64,000 nt of DNA from Roseiarcus sp963794155 (GTDB taxonomy: Bacteria; Pseudomonadota; Alphaproteobacteria; Rhizobiales; Beijerinckiaceae). The notes under the pieces were generated by a model. The model worked only from the letters and a program-made list of their open reading frames with translations. It made no database searches and was not told the origin of the DNA. Each line of letters begins with the position of its first letter. Positions within the stretch are counted from its first letter, which is position 1. The position numbers were made by a program, and so were the translations under genes. The stretch covers positions 248,001-312,000 of the forward strand of contig CAWCCX010000013.1 in the NCBI GenBank assembly GCA_963794155.1, given 5' to 3'. Positions 29,514-39,049 of this stretch are shown here, one piece after another.

Positions 29514-30659
29514 ATGACCTCACTCTCCTTTGCCAAAATTGGATTGGCCGCGACCGTAGCCGGTCTGCTCCTTTTCGGCGCGCAAGCGCCCTCAGTGGCT
29601 GGGCCGACGTCGGCCTGTCCTGGGCAGGTCTCAGTCGGCCCGACCGGGAACATGATCCCCGCGCCGGCCGGCATGCCGCTCAATTGCACGGAGGCGTTCT
29701 ACGACGGCACGGCAAATTTCGCCGGCCGAGTCACTGGCTACGCATACGATCCCTATACGACGACGACAACCATCTACGACCAGACCGGAGGGGTCGTGGG
29801 CGTGACCAATTCGGTCGGCGACACCATCATTGTCGGTCCGGAGCACGGCGTGCTGTCGACCTTGACCGATCCGCTCGGCCACACCACGACCTTCACTTAC
29901 GACTCTGCCGGATCGGTGGCGCAGGTCACGGATCCGATGTCGAACGAGACGAGATATGTCTACAATTCAGCCGAGCGCGCGACGCAGGTAACCGATCCGC
30001 TCGGCGGCGTGACCACCTCGACCTACAATTCACAAGGCAGGATGATGACCTCGACCGACGCGGCCGGCGTCACGACGACCAACACCTATGATTCCGCCGG
30101 CCGCCTCACCCAGCAGACCGACACTCTGGGCGACACGATCACTTACATGTACAATTCGAGCAGCCGCTTGAGCGAGGTCACCAATAGCGACGGCGCGGAG
30201 ACGACCTATACGTATGACAGTTCAGGCCGGCTCGCCTCGGAGACGGTGACGCCCCCTAGCGGCGGCCTGACCACGACCATCACCTACGACGCCGCCGGCG
30301 ATGTCATCTCCGTTAGCGAAAGCGACGGCACAACCACGACCTACACGTACGACCTCCAGGATCAACTCATCAAAGAGACCGAGACGATCGGCGGCGTCAC
30401 GGACATCACGATGTACAGCTATCACTCCGAGGGCAATCTCATCCAGGTGACCGATCCCGAAGACAATATTACGAAATTCGCTTATGACGCGTATGGCGAC
30501 CTGATCTCGATGATCGACCCCAACGGCGGCACAACCACGTTTGCCTATTTCGCCGTGCCGGAGCCCTCGACCTGGGCGACGATGCTGTTCGGCTTCGCCG
30601 GCCTCGCCTTCGCCGGCTATCGCAGGGCGAAGAGGAACGCGCTTCTTCCCTTCGTCTGA
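29514..30659 (+). CDS. Exported YD-repeat (RHS-like) protein with PEPxxWA-CTERM sorting signal
   Basis: 381-aa secreted protein. An N-terminal signal peptide (AATVAGLLLFGAQAPSVAG) is followed by about ten tandem YD repeats (consensus TYDSAGRLTQVTDPLGGVTT) that form the body. The C-terminus is VPEPSTWATMLFGFAGLAFAG plus the basic tail YRRAKR, the PEPxxWA-CTERM exosortase/archaeosortase recognition signal of alphaproteobacteria. It lacks the RHS core and toxin tip, so it is a short all-repeat surface protein and not a polymorphic toxin. No exosortase gene is in the window. Its role, perhaps in matrix or adhesion, is inference. Confidence 0.88.
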   Translation: MTSLSFAKIGLAATVAGLLLFGAQAPSVAGPTSACPGQVSVGPTGNMIPAPAGMPLNCTEAFYDGTANFAGRVTGYAYDPYTTTTTIYDQTGGVVGVTNSVGDTIIVGPEHGVLSTLTDPLGHTTTFTYDSAGSVAQVTDPMSNETRYVYNSAERATQVTDPLGGVTTSTYNSQGRMMTSTDAAGVTTTNTYDSAGRLTQQTDTLGDTITYMYNSSSRLSEVTNSDGAETTYTYDSSGRLASETVTPPSGGLTTTITYDAAGDVISVSESDGTTTTYTYDLQDQLIKETETIGGVTDITMYSYHSEGNLIQVTDPEDNITKFAYDAYGDLISMIDPNGGTTTFAYFAVPEPSTWATMLFGFAGLAFAGYRRAKRNALLPFV

Positions 30660-31151
30660 TCGGCGGCAAAGGGCGAGACCTCGAAGGAGGACCGCTCAGC
30701 GTACAATGGACGCTCGCCGTGATAAATCGTGGCTTGACCGCGGCGGCCGCCCAATCGCGGTCTCCCCTTAGATGTCCGGATTGCCTTCGAACTGCGCCGC
30801 GCCTGGAACCGGCGCCACCCAGGGCATGCGCCGGCCGAGGAACAGTTCCCAGATCGGGTGAAACCACGCGTTAGAATCGATGCGGCGGCGCCGCCATGAG
30901 CGGGAAGCCTTTGGCGAGGGGCGAGCGGCCCATAGAGCGACGCAGGCTGTTGGGCTGCAATATCGGTCTCGACACGTCGTTTTTGCACGAAAATGACAAG
31001 AAGTCCTGTTGCACTTCGGCGGGTTACTGATGCGAGGGCGCTAGCCGCACAAATCAACCCCAGACACGCGCCGAAATGGATAAGTGACCCCTAACGCAGT
31101 GAGCACGGACGTCGTACGAGTCGCACGCAGGCGAACAGGATGAGGGTAGCG
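30660..31151. other. Gene-poor interval with a coding remnant
   Basis: About 490 bp between the YD-repeat gene and the molybdenum hydroxylase operon. Other than the remnant at 30768-30872 nothing is recognisable. The 3' part must contain the promoter of the hydroxylase operon; no convincing hexamer pair was found. Confidence 0.45.
30768..30872 (-). pseudogene. C-terminal remnant of an unidentified protein
   Basis: On the minus strand a frame reads SNAWFHPIWELFLGRRMPWV then APVPGAAQFEGNPDI and a TAA stop at 30770-30768. The composition (aromatics, Pro, Gly and a clean C-terminus) looks like real protein, whereas upstream the frame turns into Arg-rich noise. I do not recognise the family; it is offered as a truncated gene end. 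Confidence 0.35.
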
Positions 31152-31611
31152 ATGGCCGCCACAATTAAGGTCAATGGGTTCGATCAGACGGTGGAAGTCG
31201 ACAGCGGCACCCCTCTCTTGTGGGTATTGCGCGACGTCCTGGGTATGACCGGCACGAAGTTCGGCTGCGGCATCGCACAATGCGGCGCCTGCACCGTACA
31301 AATCGACGGCGAACCGGTCCGCTCCTGTCTGCTGCCGATCGGCTCGATCGGCGACCGAAGCATTACCACCATCGAGGGAATCGGCGCGACGGAGGCGGGA
31401 CGCAAGATCCAGAAGGCGTGGCTGGACCTCGAGGTCGTGCAATGCGGCTACTGCCAGTCCGGCCAGATCATGTCCGCCGCGGCTTTGCTCGCCAGGAACT
31501 CCCGACCCGAAAGATTCCGACATTGATGCAGCAATGGCCGGCAACATCTGCCGGTGCGGCACCTATGTGCGCATCCGCGCCGCGATCAAGCAAGCCGCCC
31601 GGTCGGCCTGA
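31152..31611 (+). CDS. 2Fe-2S subunit of a xanthine dehydrogenase-family hydroxylase (frameshifted in this sequence)
   Basis: Electron-transfer subunit, 152 aa when corrected. The first cluster motif is C39, C44, C47 and C59 (CGIAQCGAC...C). The second begins with C98GYC101, and its second pair (ICRC) falls in another frame. The break is at 31496-31501: reading GGAACTCCC as GGACTCCC restores LLARTPDPKDSDIDAAMAGN followed by ICRCGTY, a textbook family C-terminus. As written, the first frame stops at 31526 and would lose a cluster. Four other genes here show the same one-base signature, so a consensus error is more likely than a real mutation. Start ATG 31152 is preferred; ATG at 31140 is possible. 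Confidence 0.88.
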
Positions 31612-31625
31612 AGGAAACTCGCCCC

Positions 31626-33794
31626 ATGACGCAGATCTCCTCCGCCCCGAAGCTCACCCGCCGCACGATGCTGAAGGCGACAGCCGCTGCGGGCGGCGGC
31701 TTCGTCCTCAGCGTCTCAATTCCACGGCTCAACGCTGCGCTCGCGGCGGAGTCGGACGCGGATTTCGCGCCGAATGCTTTCGTGCGCATAGATCCTGACG
31801 GCAAGGTCACCTTCACAATCCCGCAAGTCGAGATGGGGCAGGGCATCTACACAGCCCTCTCCATGATCCTCGCCGAAGAGCTTGACGCGCCTTTCGAGCA
31901 CGTGACCGCAGTGGCTGCGCCGCCGAATGACAAGCTCTACGGGAACCCGCTTCTTGGGTTCCAGGTGACCGGCGGCTCGACCTCCGTCCGCGCGTTCTGG
32001 AAGCCGATGCGAATCGCCGGCGCGACCGCCCGGGCCATGCTGGTGCAAGCCGCGGCGGCGAAGTGGAGCGTCGATCCGGCCTCCTGCCGGACGGAGAACG
32101 GCGAAGTCCTTCACGATGCGAGCTCACAGAAGGCCGCCTACGGCGAACTCACGCAGGCGGCCGCCGCTCTGACGCCGCCACAAGATCCGCAGCTGAAATC
32201 GCCCGCGAACTTCAAGCTCATCGGCAAGTCGCTGAAACGGCTCGACACGCCCGACAAGGTCAACGGCAAAGCCGTCTATGGCATCGACGCCCGGCCGCCG
32301 GGCGTGAAGATCGCGACGCTCGCGAGCTGCCCCGTGTTCGGCGGCAAGGTCGCGCATGTGAGCGACGGGCGGGCCAAGACCGTGCCAGGAGTTCGGCAGG
32401 TCGTCGTTCTTGACGATCTCGTTGCGGTCGTCGGCGATCACATGTGGGCCGCCAAGCAGGGGCTCGACGCCCTCGACATCACGTGGGACGAAGGGCCGAA
32501 CGCCGACCTGTCGACGGCCGATGTGCTCAACGGTCTTGTCGCCGCAAGCGACAAAGCGGGCGCGGTCGGGAAATCGACCGGCGACGCCGCCAAGGCTCTG
32601 GCCGAGGGCACCAGGCTCGACGCGACCTATCATGTTCCGTTCCTTGCCCATGCGCCGATGGAGCCGGCGAACTGCACCGTGCACGTTCGCTCCAACTCCT
32701 GCGAGATCTGGGTCGGCAATCAGGTCATCACCCGCGCGCAAGGGATCGCGGCGAAGCTGACTGGGCTGCCGCTCGAGAAGGTTATCGTCCACAACCATCT
32801 GATCGGCGGCGGTTTCGGCCGGCGGCTCGAAGTGGACTACATCGGCAAGGCCGTACGCATCGGCCAGAAGGTCGACGGGCCTCTCAAGGTCATCTGGACA
32901 CGCGAAGAGGACATCCAGCAGGCGCTCTACCGGCCCTTCTATTTCGACCGCTTCGCAGCAAGCCTGTCGAACGGCAAGATAACGGCGTGGAGTCACAAGA
33001 TCGCCGGCTCGTCGATACTCGCCCGCTGGGCGCCTCCTGCTTTCAAGGACGGGCTCGACGGGGACGCGGTCGACGGGGCGATCGATTTTCCCTACGACAC
33101 GCCGAACCTTCATGTCGAATACGTGCGCGCCGAGCCGCCCGGCGTGCCGACCTGCTTCTGGCGAAGCGTGGGTCCGGGACACAATATCTTCGTCGTCGAG
33201 AGTTTTGTCGACGAGCTGGCGCATGCCGCCGGGCAGGATCCGGTCGCCTTCCGGCGGGCGCACCTCGCGAAGGAGCCGCGGCTTCTTGCCTGCCTCGATC
33301 TCGCGGCGGAAAAGGCGGGCTGGGGAAGTACGCTTCCCGCGCGCGCTGGACGCGGGGTCGCCTGCCAAAGCGTGTTCGGCTCTTATGCCGCGGCGATCGT
33401 GGAAGCCGAGGTCGACAACGACGGCGGGGTCGCGATCCGCCGCGTCACCGCGGCGGTCGATTGCGGCACGGCAATCAATCCCGACACCGTCGAGGCGCAG
33501 ATTCAGGGCGGCCTCATCTTCGGGCTTACGGCCGCCCTCTACAACGAGATCACGATCGCGAAAGGCCGGGTGCAGCAGAGCAACTTCAACAACTACCGGA
33601 TGATGCGGATCAACGAAACCCCGGCAATCGAGGTCCATCTGGTGCGGAACGGCGAGGCGCCGGGCGGCATCGGCGAGCCGGGCACCTCGATCGCCGGCCC
33701 CGCGCTCGCCAATGCGCTGTTCGCGGCGACTGGCGTACGGTTGCGTAGCCTGCCCGTGGACCGCAAGCAGCTCGTGCCGGGGAAGGCCGCGTGA
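31626..33794 (+). CDS. Molybdopterin-binding subunit, isoquinoline 1-oxidoreductase beta-like
   Basis: 722-aa Mo-cofactor hydroxylase subunit of the IorB/aldehyde oxidoreductase branch. It has a Tat-type signal at the N-terminus (LTRRTMLKATAAAGGGF), so the enzyme is probably periplasmic. Mo-binding and family signatures include VEMGQGIYTALSMILAEEL, VHNHLIGGGFGRRLEVDY, VGPGHNIFVVESFVDELA, VDCGTAINPDTVEAQIQGG and the catalytic-Glu region GGIGEPGTSIAGPA. It follows the 2Fe-2S gene by 14 bp and overlaps the cytochrome gene by 4 bp. Together they form a three-subunit dehydrogenase passing electrons to cytochrome c. The actual substrate (aldehyde or N-heterocycle) cannot be told from sequence. Confidence 0.92.
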   Translation: MTQISSAPKLTRRTMLKATAAAGGGFVLSVSIPRLNAALAAESDADFAPNAFVRIDPDGKVTFTIPQVEMGQGIYTALSMILAEELDAPFEHVTAVAAPPNDKLYGNPLLGFQVTGGSTSVRAFWKPMRIAGATARAMLVQAAAAKWSVDPASCRTENGEVLHDASSQKAAYGELTQAAAALTPPQDPQLKSPANFKLIGKSLKRLDTPDKVNGKAVYGIDARPPGVKIATLASCPVFGGKVAHVSDGRAKTVPGVRQVVVLDDLVAVVGDHMWAAKQGLDALDITWDEGPNADLSTADVLNGLVAASDKAGAVGKSTGDAAKALAEGTRLDATYHVPFLAHAPMEPANCTVHVRSNSCEIWVGNQVITRAQGIAAKLTGLPLEKVIVHNHLIGGGFGRRLEVDYIGKAVRIGQKVDGPLKVIWTREEDIQQALYRPFYFDRFAASLSNGKITAWSHKIAGSSILARWAPPAFKDGLDGDAVDGAIDFPYDTPNLHVEYVRAEPPGVPTCFWRSVGPGHNIFVVESFVDELAHAAGQDPVAFRRAHLAKEPRLLACLDLAAEKAGWGSTLPARAGRGVACQSVFGSYAAAIVEAEVDNDGGVAIRRVTAAVDCGTAINPDTVEAQIQGGLIFGLTAALYNEITIAKGRVQQSNFNNYRMMRINETPAIEVHLVRNGEAPGGIGEPGTSIAGPALANALFAATGVRLRSLPVDRKQLVPGKAA

Positions 33795-35128
33795 GCGCCT
33801 TCTGGCGCGTCCTTATCTCGGCGACCGCGCTCGTCGTCGTCGCTCTCGTCTTTGTCGGCTGGATCGTGTTCGGTCCGGGCCCGACCGATTTCGCGGGCCC
33901 GGACCAGGTCGCGCTCACTGACTATAAGGGAGCCGACCCGGCTGGCGTTCCCGCGAGCCTCAAGGACGCGAGCCTCATCGATCGGGGCCGTTACCTCATA
34001 CGCGCCGCCGATTGCGAGGCCTGCCATACGGCTATCGGCGGGCAACCTTTCGCCGGCGGCCGGGCCTTCGTCCTGCCCTTTGGGACGATCTATTCCACCA
34101 ACATCACGCCCAACAGCGAAACGGGCATCGGCCGATATAGCGACGCGGATTTTCTCGCGGCGGTCCACCGCGGCGTCCGACGCGACGGTGCGCGGCTCTA
34201 TCCCGCGATGCCCTTCGCCAGTTACACCTATCTGACTGACGCCGACGCGCTCGCCATCAAAGCCTATCTCTTCAGCCTCAATCCGATCAACGCGCCGGCG
34301 ATCCCGAACACCTTCGCATTTCCGTTCAATCAGCGCTGGGCGATGGGCATATGGGCTATGATGTTCAACGCCGATCGGCGCTTCGAACCGCACGCCGACC
34401 GCAGCGCGGAGTGGAATCGAGGCGCCTATCTGGTCGAGGCCCTCGCCCATTGCGGGGAATGCCATACGCCGCGCAACCTGTTCCAGGCGCTCGACGAGCG
34501 CGGCAAATTCGCCGGCGCCGTCACCGGCGGCTGGCGCGCCTACAACATCACGAGCGATCCGACGAGCGGGGTCGGCGACTGGACCGAACAGGCGCTGGCG
34601 CACTATCTCGCGACGGGACACGCCGAGGGACGCGGCACGGCGGCCGGGCCCATGGGCGAAGCGGTCGACCTCAGTCTCGTGCACCTGACCGGCGAAGACA
34701 TCGCGGCCATGGTCGCCTATCTGCGCACCGTCCCGCCGATCGCCAATCCGAGCCTGCCTGCGCCCCGGGCGCCGAATGCGATAGCGGCGCCCGAGCCGGG
34801 TCAGGGCGGCAATCCGCTCGGCGAGCGGATCTATGCGGAAGCGTGCGCGAGCTGCCACGGATGGACGGGCAGGAGCCCGATCTCCGGACTCGCGACGATC
34901 GCGGGCGCGCGCTCGGTCAACGATCCGTCCGGCGTCAATGTCGCGCAGGTCATCCTGTTCGGGGGAGGACGCCGGCCGGGCGAAGCGGGGATGGCGATGC
35001 CAGCCTTCGGCGAGGCTTATTCTGACGCCGAGGTCGCCGCCGCCGCCAACTACGTCACCGCGCGGTTCGGCGCCGAGAGTTCGCGCCTGACGGCGGAGAA
35101 CGTCGCCGCGCTCCGGCTCACCCGGTGA
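33791..35128 (+). CDS. Membrane-anchored triheme cytochrome c, AdhB/IorC-like
   Basis: 445-aa electron acceptor subunit. One N-terminal TM anchor (ATALVVVALVFVGWIVF) precedes three c-type heme motifs: CEACH, CGECH and CASCH, each in a cytochrome-c domain with typical downstream elements (LPFGTIYSTNITPNSETGIG and YNITSDPTSGVGDW). The GTG start at 33791 overlaps the TGA of the Mo subunit. This is the usual partner of periplasmic Mo hydroxylases and passes electrons to the respiratory chain. It converges on emrB2, 27 bp away. Confidence 0.93.
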   Translation: MSAFWRVLISATALVVVALVFVGWIVFGPGPTDFAGPDQVALTDYKGADPAGVPASLKDASLIDRGRYLIRAADCEACHTAIGGQPFAGGRAFVLPFGTIYSTNITPNSETGIGRYSDADFLAAVHRGVRRDGARLYPAMPFASYTYLTDADALAIKAYLFSLNPINAPAIPNTFAFPFNQRWAMGIWAMMFNADRRFEPHADRSAEWNRGAYLVEALAHCGECHTPRNLFQALDERGKFAGAVTGGWRAYNITSDPTSGVGDWTEQALAHYLATGHAEGRGTAAGPMGEAVDLSLVHLTGEDIAAMVAYLRTVPPIANPSLPAPRAPNAIAAPEPGQGGNPLGERIYAEACASCHGWTGRSPISGLATIAGARSVNDPSGVNVAQVILFGGGRRPGEAGMAMPAFGEAYSDAEVAAAANYVTARFGAESSRLTAENVAALRLTR

Positions 35129-35155
35129 CTGGCAGACCCGCGACGACGGGCGGGG

Positions 35156-36760
35156 TCAGTGCGCAGCCGGGGCCGCGCCGCCGAGCTTGACCTTGCGCAG
35201 GCTCAGCGCCAGCGGCACCGCGGCCAGCGAAAGCAGCGTCAGCACCCAAAAGACGTCCATGTAGGCGAGAAAGGCGGATTGTGCCTGAACCTGCTGGCCG
35301 ATCCAGGAGACGGCCTGCTGCTGCGCCTCGGGAAGCAGACTGCCCTGCGCGAGAAAATAGTGCGTCGCTTGCTGCAGCGTGTCCTGATATTGCTGGCTCG
35401 ACGGGATCGCGTGCTCGATGAGCCGGCTCTGGTGGAACTGCTCGCGATGGTTGAGCACGTTGGAGGCGAGCGAGACGCCGATCGAGCCGCCCGTGTTGCG
35501 CGCCGCGTTGATAAGGGCTGAGGCCATGTCAACCCGGTTTGGTGGGATCCCGTCGTAAGACGCTGTGATGATTGGGATGAAGATGAGCGGCAATCCGACG
35601 CCGAGAAACATGCGCGTGCGGGCGAAAAACCAGAAGTCGAGATCGCCGTACACGTTGGTCAACTGATACATCGAGATCGCCGCGAAGATCGCGCCGGTCA
35701 TGATCAGGTATTTTGGCTGGATCCGGCTCGACACCTGCCCGACGACGAACATCATCACCAGGGTGACAAGACCGCCCGGCGACAGCACGAGGCCGGCCCA
35801 GGTCGCGGTGTAGCCGAAGTTCGTCTGCACCAGGAGCGGCAGGAACTGGGTGGTCGCGTAGAGGATCGCGCCAGTCGCCGCCATGACAAGGAACGACGCG
35901 CCGAACTGCCGCGACCCCACCATCCTCACGTCGATCATAGGATCAGACCTGGACATCTCCCAGGGGATCATCAGGACGAATGCAACGGCGCAAATGATTG
36001 TGAACGTGACGATGAAGTTTGAGCCAAACCAGTCATCCTCAAGGCCGCGATCGAGCACGATCTCGAGCGCGCCGAGGAAAGTCGCGACCAGCAGGAAGCC
36101 AATGAAATCGAACCGGACGGATCGCGCCTGGTTGGGTTTGTCCGCAGGCAAAAGGATGGCGATCAGCGCGATCGTGGCGAGGCCGACCGGACCGTTGATC
36201 AGGAAGCACCATCGCCAGCTGAGATTGTCCGCCAGCCAGCCGCCGAGCGTCGGGCCGACCACTGGCGCGACGACCACCGCGACGCCGAACAGCGCGAAGG
36301 CCTGCCCGCGCTTCTCCGGCGGGAACGAATCCGCCAGGATCGATTGCGAGACCGGCACCATGCCGCCTCCAGCCAGGCCCTGCAGGATTCGGAACAGCAG
36401 AAGTGAGTCGAGATTCCACGCCTGGGCGCAGAGCAAGGAGCTTACGCTGAAGAGTCCAAGGCAGATCAGGAAGAAGGCCTTGCGGCCGAGCCGCCTGGCG
36501 AGGAAGGGGCTGGCGGTCAGGCTCACGGCATTGGCGACCAGATAAGTCGTCACCACCCACGAGGCTTCGTCATCGCTGACTCCCATCCCGCCGGCGATGT
36601 AAGGCAGGACCACGTTGGCGATAGTGGTGTCGAGCACCTCCATGAAGGCCGCAAGCGCGACCAGGACGGCGATCAGCCAGGGGCTGCCCGACGCTGCGCT
36701 GCCAGCCGTCGGAGCGCCGGCCTGCTGCGCGGCCGCGTCGCTCACCCCCGCCTCCACCAT
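35156..36760 (-). CDS. emrB: DHA2-family MFS multidrug transporter, EmrB-like (second copy)
   Basis: 534-aa, 14-TM exporter. Motifs: MEVLDTTIANVVLPYIAGG (TM1), RRLGRKAFF (loop 2-3), GGGMVPVSQSILADSFPPEKRGQAFALFG and GPTLGGWLADNLSWRW (motif C). The ATG at 36760 overlaps the end of the emrA-like gene by 19 bp; a GTG at 36745 with a 4-bp GTGA overlap is an alternative start. It forms an operon with the emrA-like gene and is likely controlled by the divergent TetR. Confidence 0.93.
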   Translation of the reverse strand: MVEAGVSDAAAQQAGAPTAGSAASGSPWLIAVLVALAAFMEVLDTTIANVVLPYIAGGMGVSDDEASWVVTTYLVANAVSLTASPFLARRLGRKAFFLICLGLFSVSSLLCAQAWNLDSLLLFRILQGLAGGGMVPVSQSILADSFPPEKRGQAFALFGVAVVVAPVVGPTLGGWLADNLSWRWCFLINGPVGLATIALIAILLPADKPNQARSVRFDFIGFLLVATFLGALEIVLDRGLEDDWFGSNFIVTFTIICAVAFVLMIPWEMSRSDPMIDVRMVGSRQFGASFLVMAATGAILYATTQFLPLLVQTNFGYTATWAGLVLSPGGLVTLVMMFVVGQVSSRIQPKYLIMTGAIFAAISMYQLTNVYGDLDFWFFARTRMFLGVGLPLIFIPIITASYDGIPPNRVDMASALINAARNTGGSIGVSLASNVLNHREQFHQSRLIEHAIPSSQQYQDTLQQATHYFLAQGSLLPEAQQQAVSWIGQQVQAQSAFLAYMDVFWVLTLLSLAAVPLALSLRKVKLGGAAPAAH

Positions 36761-38101
36761 TGCTCTACGCGGGCCTTCAGCCGCTCATAGAGAGACGGCG
36801 ACGGATCGACGCGCACGGTCGGGATGACCGACATGCCGGGACCGAGGGAGACGTCGGTCGGCGGATTTTCCAGGATGATCTTGACCGGCACGCGCTGGAC
36901 GATCTTGACGTAATTCCCGGTGGCGTTTTCGGGCGGCAGCAGCGAGAACGCCGGGCCTGAGCCGGGCTGCACGCTGGCGACCTGGCCGCGGAAGTCCCGC
37001 TCCGGGTAGGAGTCGATCTCGATGTCGACGGGTTGCTCCGGCCGCATGCGGTCGAGCTGGGTCTCCTTGTAGTTTGCAACAACCCAGATCTCGTCGGGCA
37101 CGAACATGGTGAGGTTCGTGCCCGCTTGCGCATATTGCCCGACGGCGCCGGTGAGGTTGACGACGCGGCCCGGCTGGTCGGCGATGACGGTTGTATAGGT
37201 GAGGTTGAGCGCGGCCTGGTCGCGTTGAGCCTGCGCCTGCGCGAGGCTCGCCTCCGCCGAGGCGCGCTGCGCCTTCAGCGTATCGATCTGCCGCTGCGCC
37301 ACTTTGAGCGTTGCTTGCGCGCTGTCGACAGCGGCCTGCTGGGCCTTGAGGTTCTGGACGTCGACCGTGCCCTGCTGAGCCGTCGCCCAACCCTGGTTGA
37401 CGAGCGGCTTATCGCGTTCCCACGTGACCTTCGTGAGCTCCAGGTTCGCCTGCGCCTGGCTCACCTGCGCCTGGTTTGCGGCGATCTGTGCGTCTTGGGT
37501 GGCGATCTGCGTGTCGATGTTGCGGATGCCGGCTTCCGCCCCCGTCACCTGAGCCTCGGCCTGCGCGAGCGCCACGCGGTAGGGGCGTTGGTCGATTTCG
37601 GCGATTACGGCGCCCTTGTCGACATGCTGGTTGTCGGTAACCCGAACCGCGGTGACGTAGCCCGCGACCTCGGGCGCGATCGCGAACTGGCGCGCCGCAA
37701 TGAAGGCGTCGTCCGTCGAACTCGAAATGTCCCGTGTGATCCCAGTAGAGTAATCCCGCCGCCGCAGCCGCCAAGAGCGCTGTGAGTCCGACCGGCGCCA
37801 GGACCGGATGCCGGCGGAGCCAGCCCTTACGCGGTTTTTCGCTGGGCTTTTGCTCTTTTGCATCCGGCCGCTGGCCGGGTTCGGGTTCCTTCTCGGCGGG
37901 CTTGGTCGGGCGCTCGTCGGGCTCAACAGGCCGCTCGGCCGTCGGCGCACTCTCGGGCCGCGGAGCGCGCAGAGTCATGATGTCCCGTTTGGGGCCCGCC
38001 GATAGCGAGCCTCCGGCGCGCCGTCCCTCGTCCCAACCGGGTTCGGGCGCCGGCGCGTCCCTGTACATTTGCCGGCCTCGGTCCTGATTCCCGCGCGCCA
38101 T
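36742..38101 (-). CDS. emrA: HlyD/EmrA-family membrane fusion protein (frameshifted in this sequence)
   Basis: Adaptor protein, 452 aa when corrected. The N-terminal part (from 38101; SD GGAGAG) has a long charged cytoplasmic tail and one TM helix (APVGLTALLAAAAAGLLYW). The reading frame then breaks at 37718-37723. Deleting one base so that GAACTC (plus strand) becomes GACTC joins LLYWDHTGHFE to STDDAFIAARQFAIAPEVAG, the invariant family junction. The rest has two lipoyl half motifs, a long coiled coil rich in Gln/Ala, and the barrel. The same one-base signature occurs in four other genes, so the gene is probably intact in the cell. It overlaps emrB and is divergent from tetR. Confidence 0.9.
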
Positions 38102-38265
38102 GGCCGAATCTCTCCAACCTGCGGCCCCCCAGCGAAACGCCTCCGAAACGACACTGTTCCGTTCACTTTACTTTGGCGAGGGTCCAACCTAAATCAAGGG
38201 GTGAGAAGGGAGTTTCCGGCGATCACTGTTTTGTGAAAGGACGCATGATGGAGGGGGAAAGAAAG

Positions 38266-39012
38266 ATGCAAGCGGAAGCCGCTTCCGAGCGGGCGCGCGC
38301 CGTCCGTTGCGGTCGCCCGCCGCGCGGACTTGCCGGCAAGGTCGAGGAAAGAATCCTCGATGCGGCGGGCAAAGTGTTCCTCGAGCATGGCTTCAGCGGC
38401 GCGAGCGTCGATGAAATCGCCGAGGCCGCCTGCGCCGGAAAGCCGACGATCTACTCTAGATTTCCCAGTAAACAGGCGTTGTTCGCCGCCGTCGTCGAGC
38501 GCCTCGTGCGCCGGAACACGAGCCTCGAAGCGTTTTCTTGCGCCGGCGGCGCGACCGAGGAGCGGCTCGAGGCGCTCGCCGCCGTCATTCTGACCAGGGT
38601 CCTGACCCCGGAAACGATCGGGCTGATCCGGGTTGCCGTCGCCGAAGCGCGGCGGTTTCCCAATCTTGCAACGAGCGTCAGCTGCATGGGGCGCGAGCGC
38701 CCGACGGAAGCGGTAGCCCGCGCTTTTGGCGAATTGGCCGCCTCCGACGACATCGGATCCTCGCCCGCCTTCGGGCCCGACCGGCTCCCGGAGACGGCGC
38801 GCCGGTTCCTCGACCTGGTGGTGTTGCCGATGCTGGTGAGAGCGCTGTTCGGCGAGGATCTGGCCGGGCTGCGTGCGGAGATCGGCCCCCACGCCGCCCG
38901 TTCCGTCGCTTTCTTTCTCGCCGCCTGCGGCTGCGGAGAGTCGCCGACACACGGGCTGGCGGCGACGCTAAACGCTGAGGAGCCGGCCAATCAGGCGGCC
39001 GTTGCCGGGTGA
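38266..39012 (+). CDS. TetR-family transcriptional regulator
   Basis: 248-aa repressor with an N-terminal HTH: EERILDAAGKVFLEHGFSGASVDEIAEAACAGKPTIYSRFPSKQALFAAVVE is the TetR DNA-binding domain. The C-terminal part is a helical ligand-binding domain. ATG 38266 is preferred because it follows GGAGGGGGAAAGAAAG; ATG-ATG at 38245 is an alternative start. It is divergent from the second emrAB pair across a 164-bp gap, so it most likely represses that operon and itself. Confidence 0.9.
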   Translation: MQAEAASERARAVRCGRPPRGLAGKVEERILDAAGKVFLEHGFSGASVDEIAEAACAGKPTIYSRFPSKQALFAAVVERLVRRNTSLEAFSCAGGATEERLEALAAVILTRVLTPETIGLIRVAVAEARRFPNLATSVSCMGRERPTEAVARAFGELAASDDIGSSPAFGPDRLPETARRFLDLVVLPMLVRALFGEDLAGLRAEIGPHAARSVAFFLAACGCGESPTHGLAATLNAEEPANQAAVAG

Positions 39013-39049
39013 GGCGAGGTCATCGGGCGCGAGCGCTCGCGCCCACAGT

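Noticed and set aside
29233..29517. 94-codon frame overlapping the YD-repeat gene start by ATGA
   Set aside because: No ribosome site or motif; composition like non-coding high-GC DNA.
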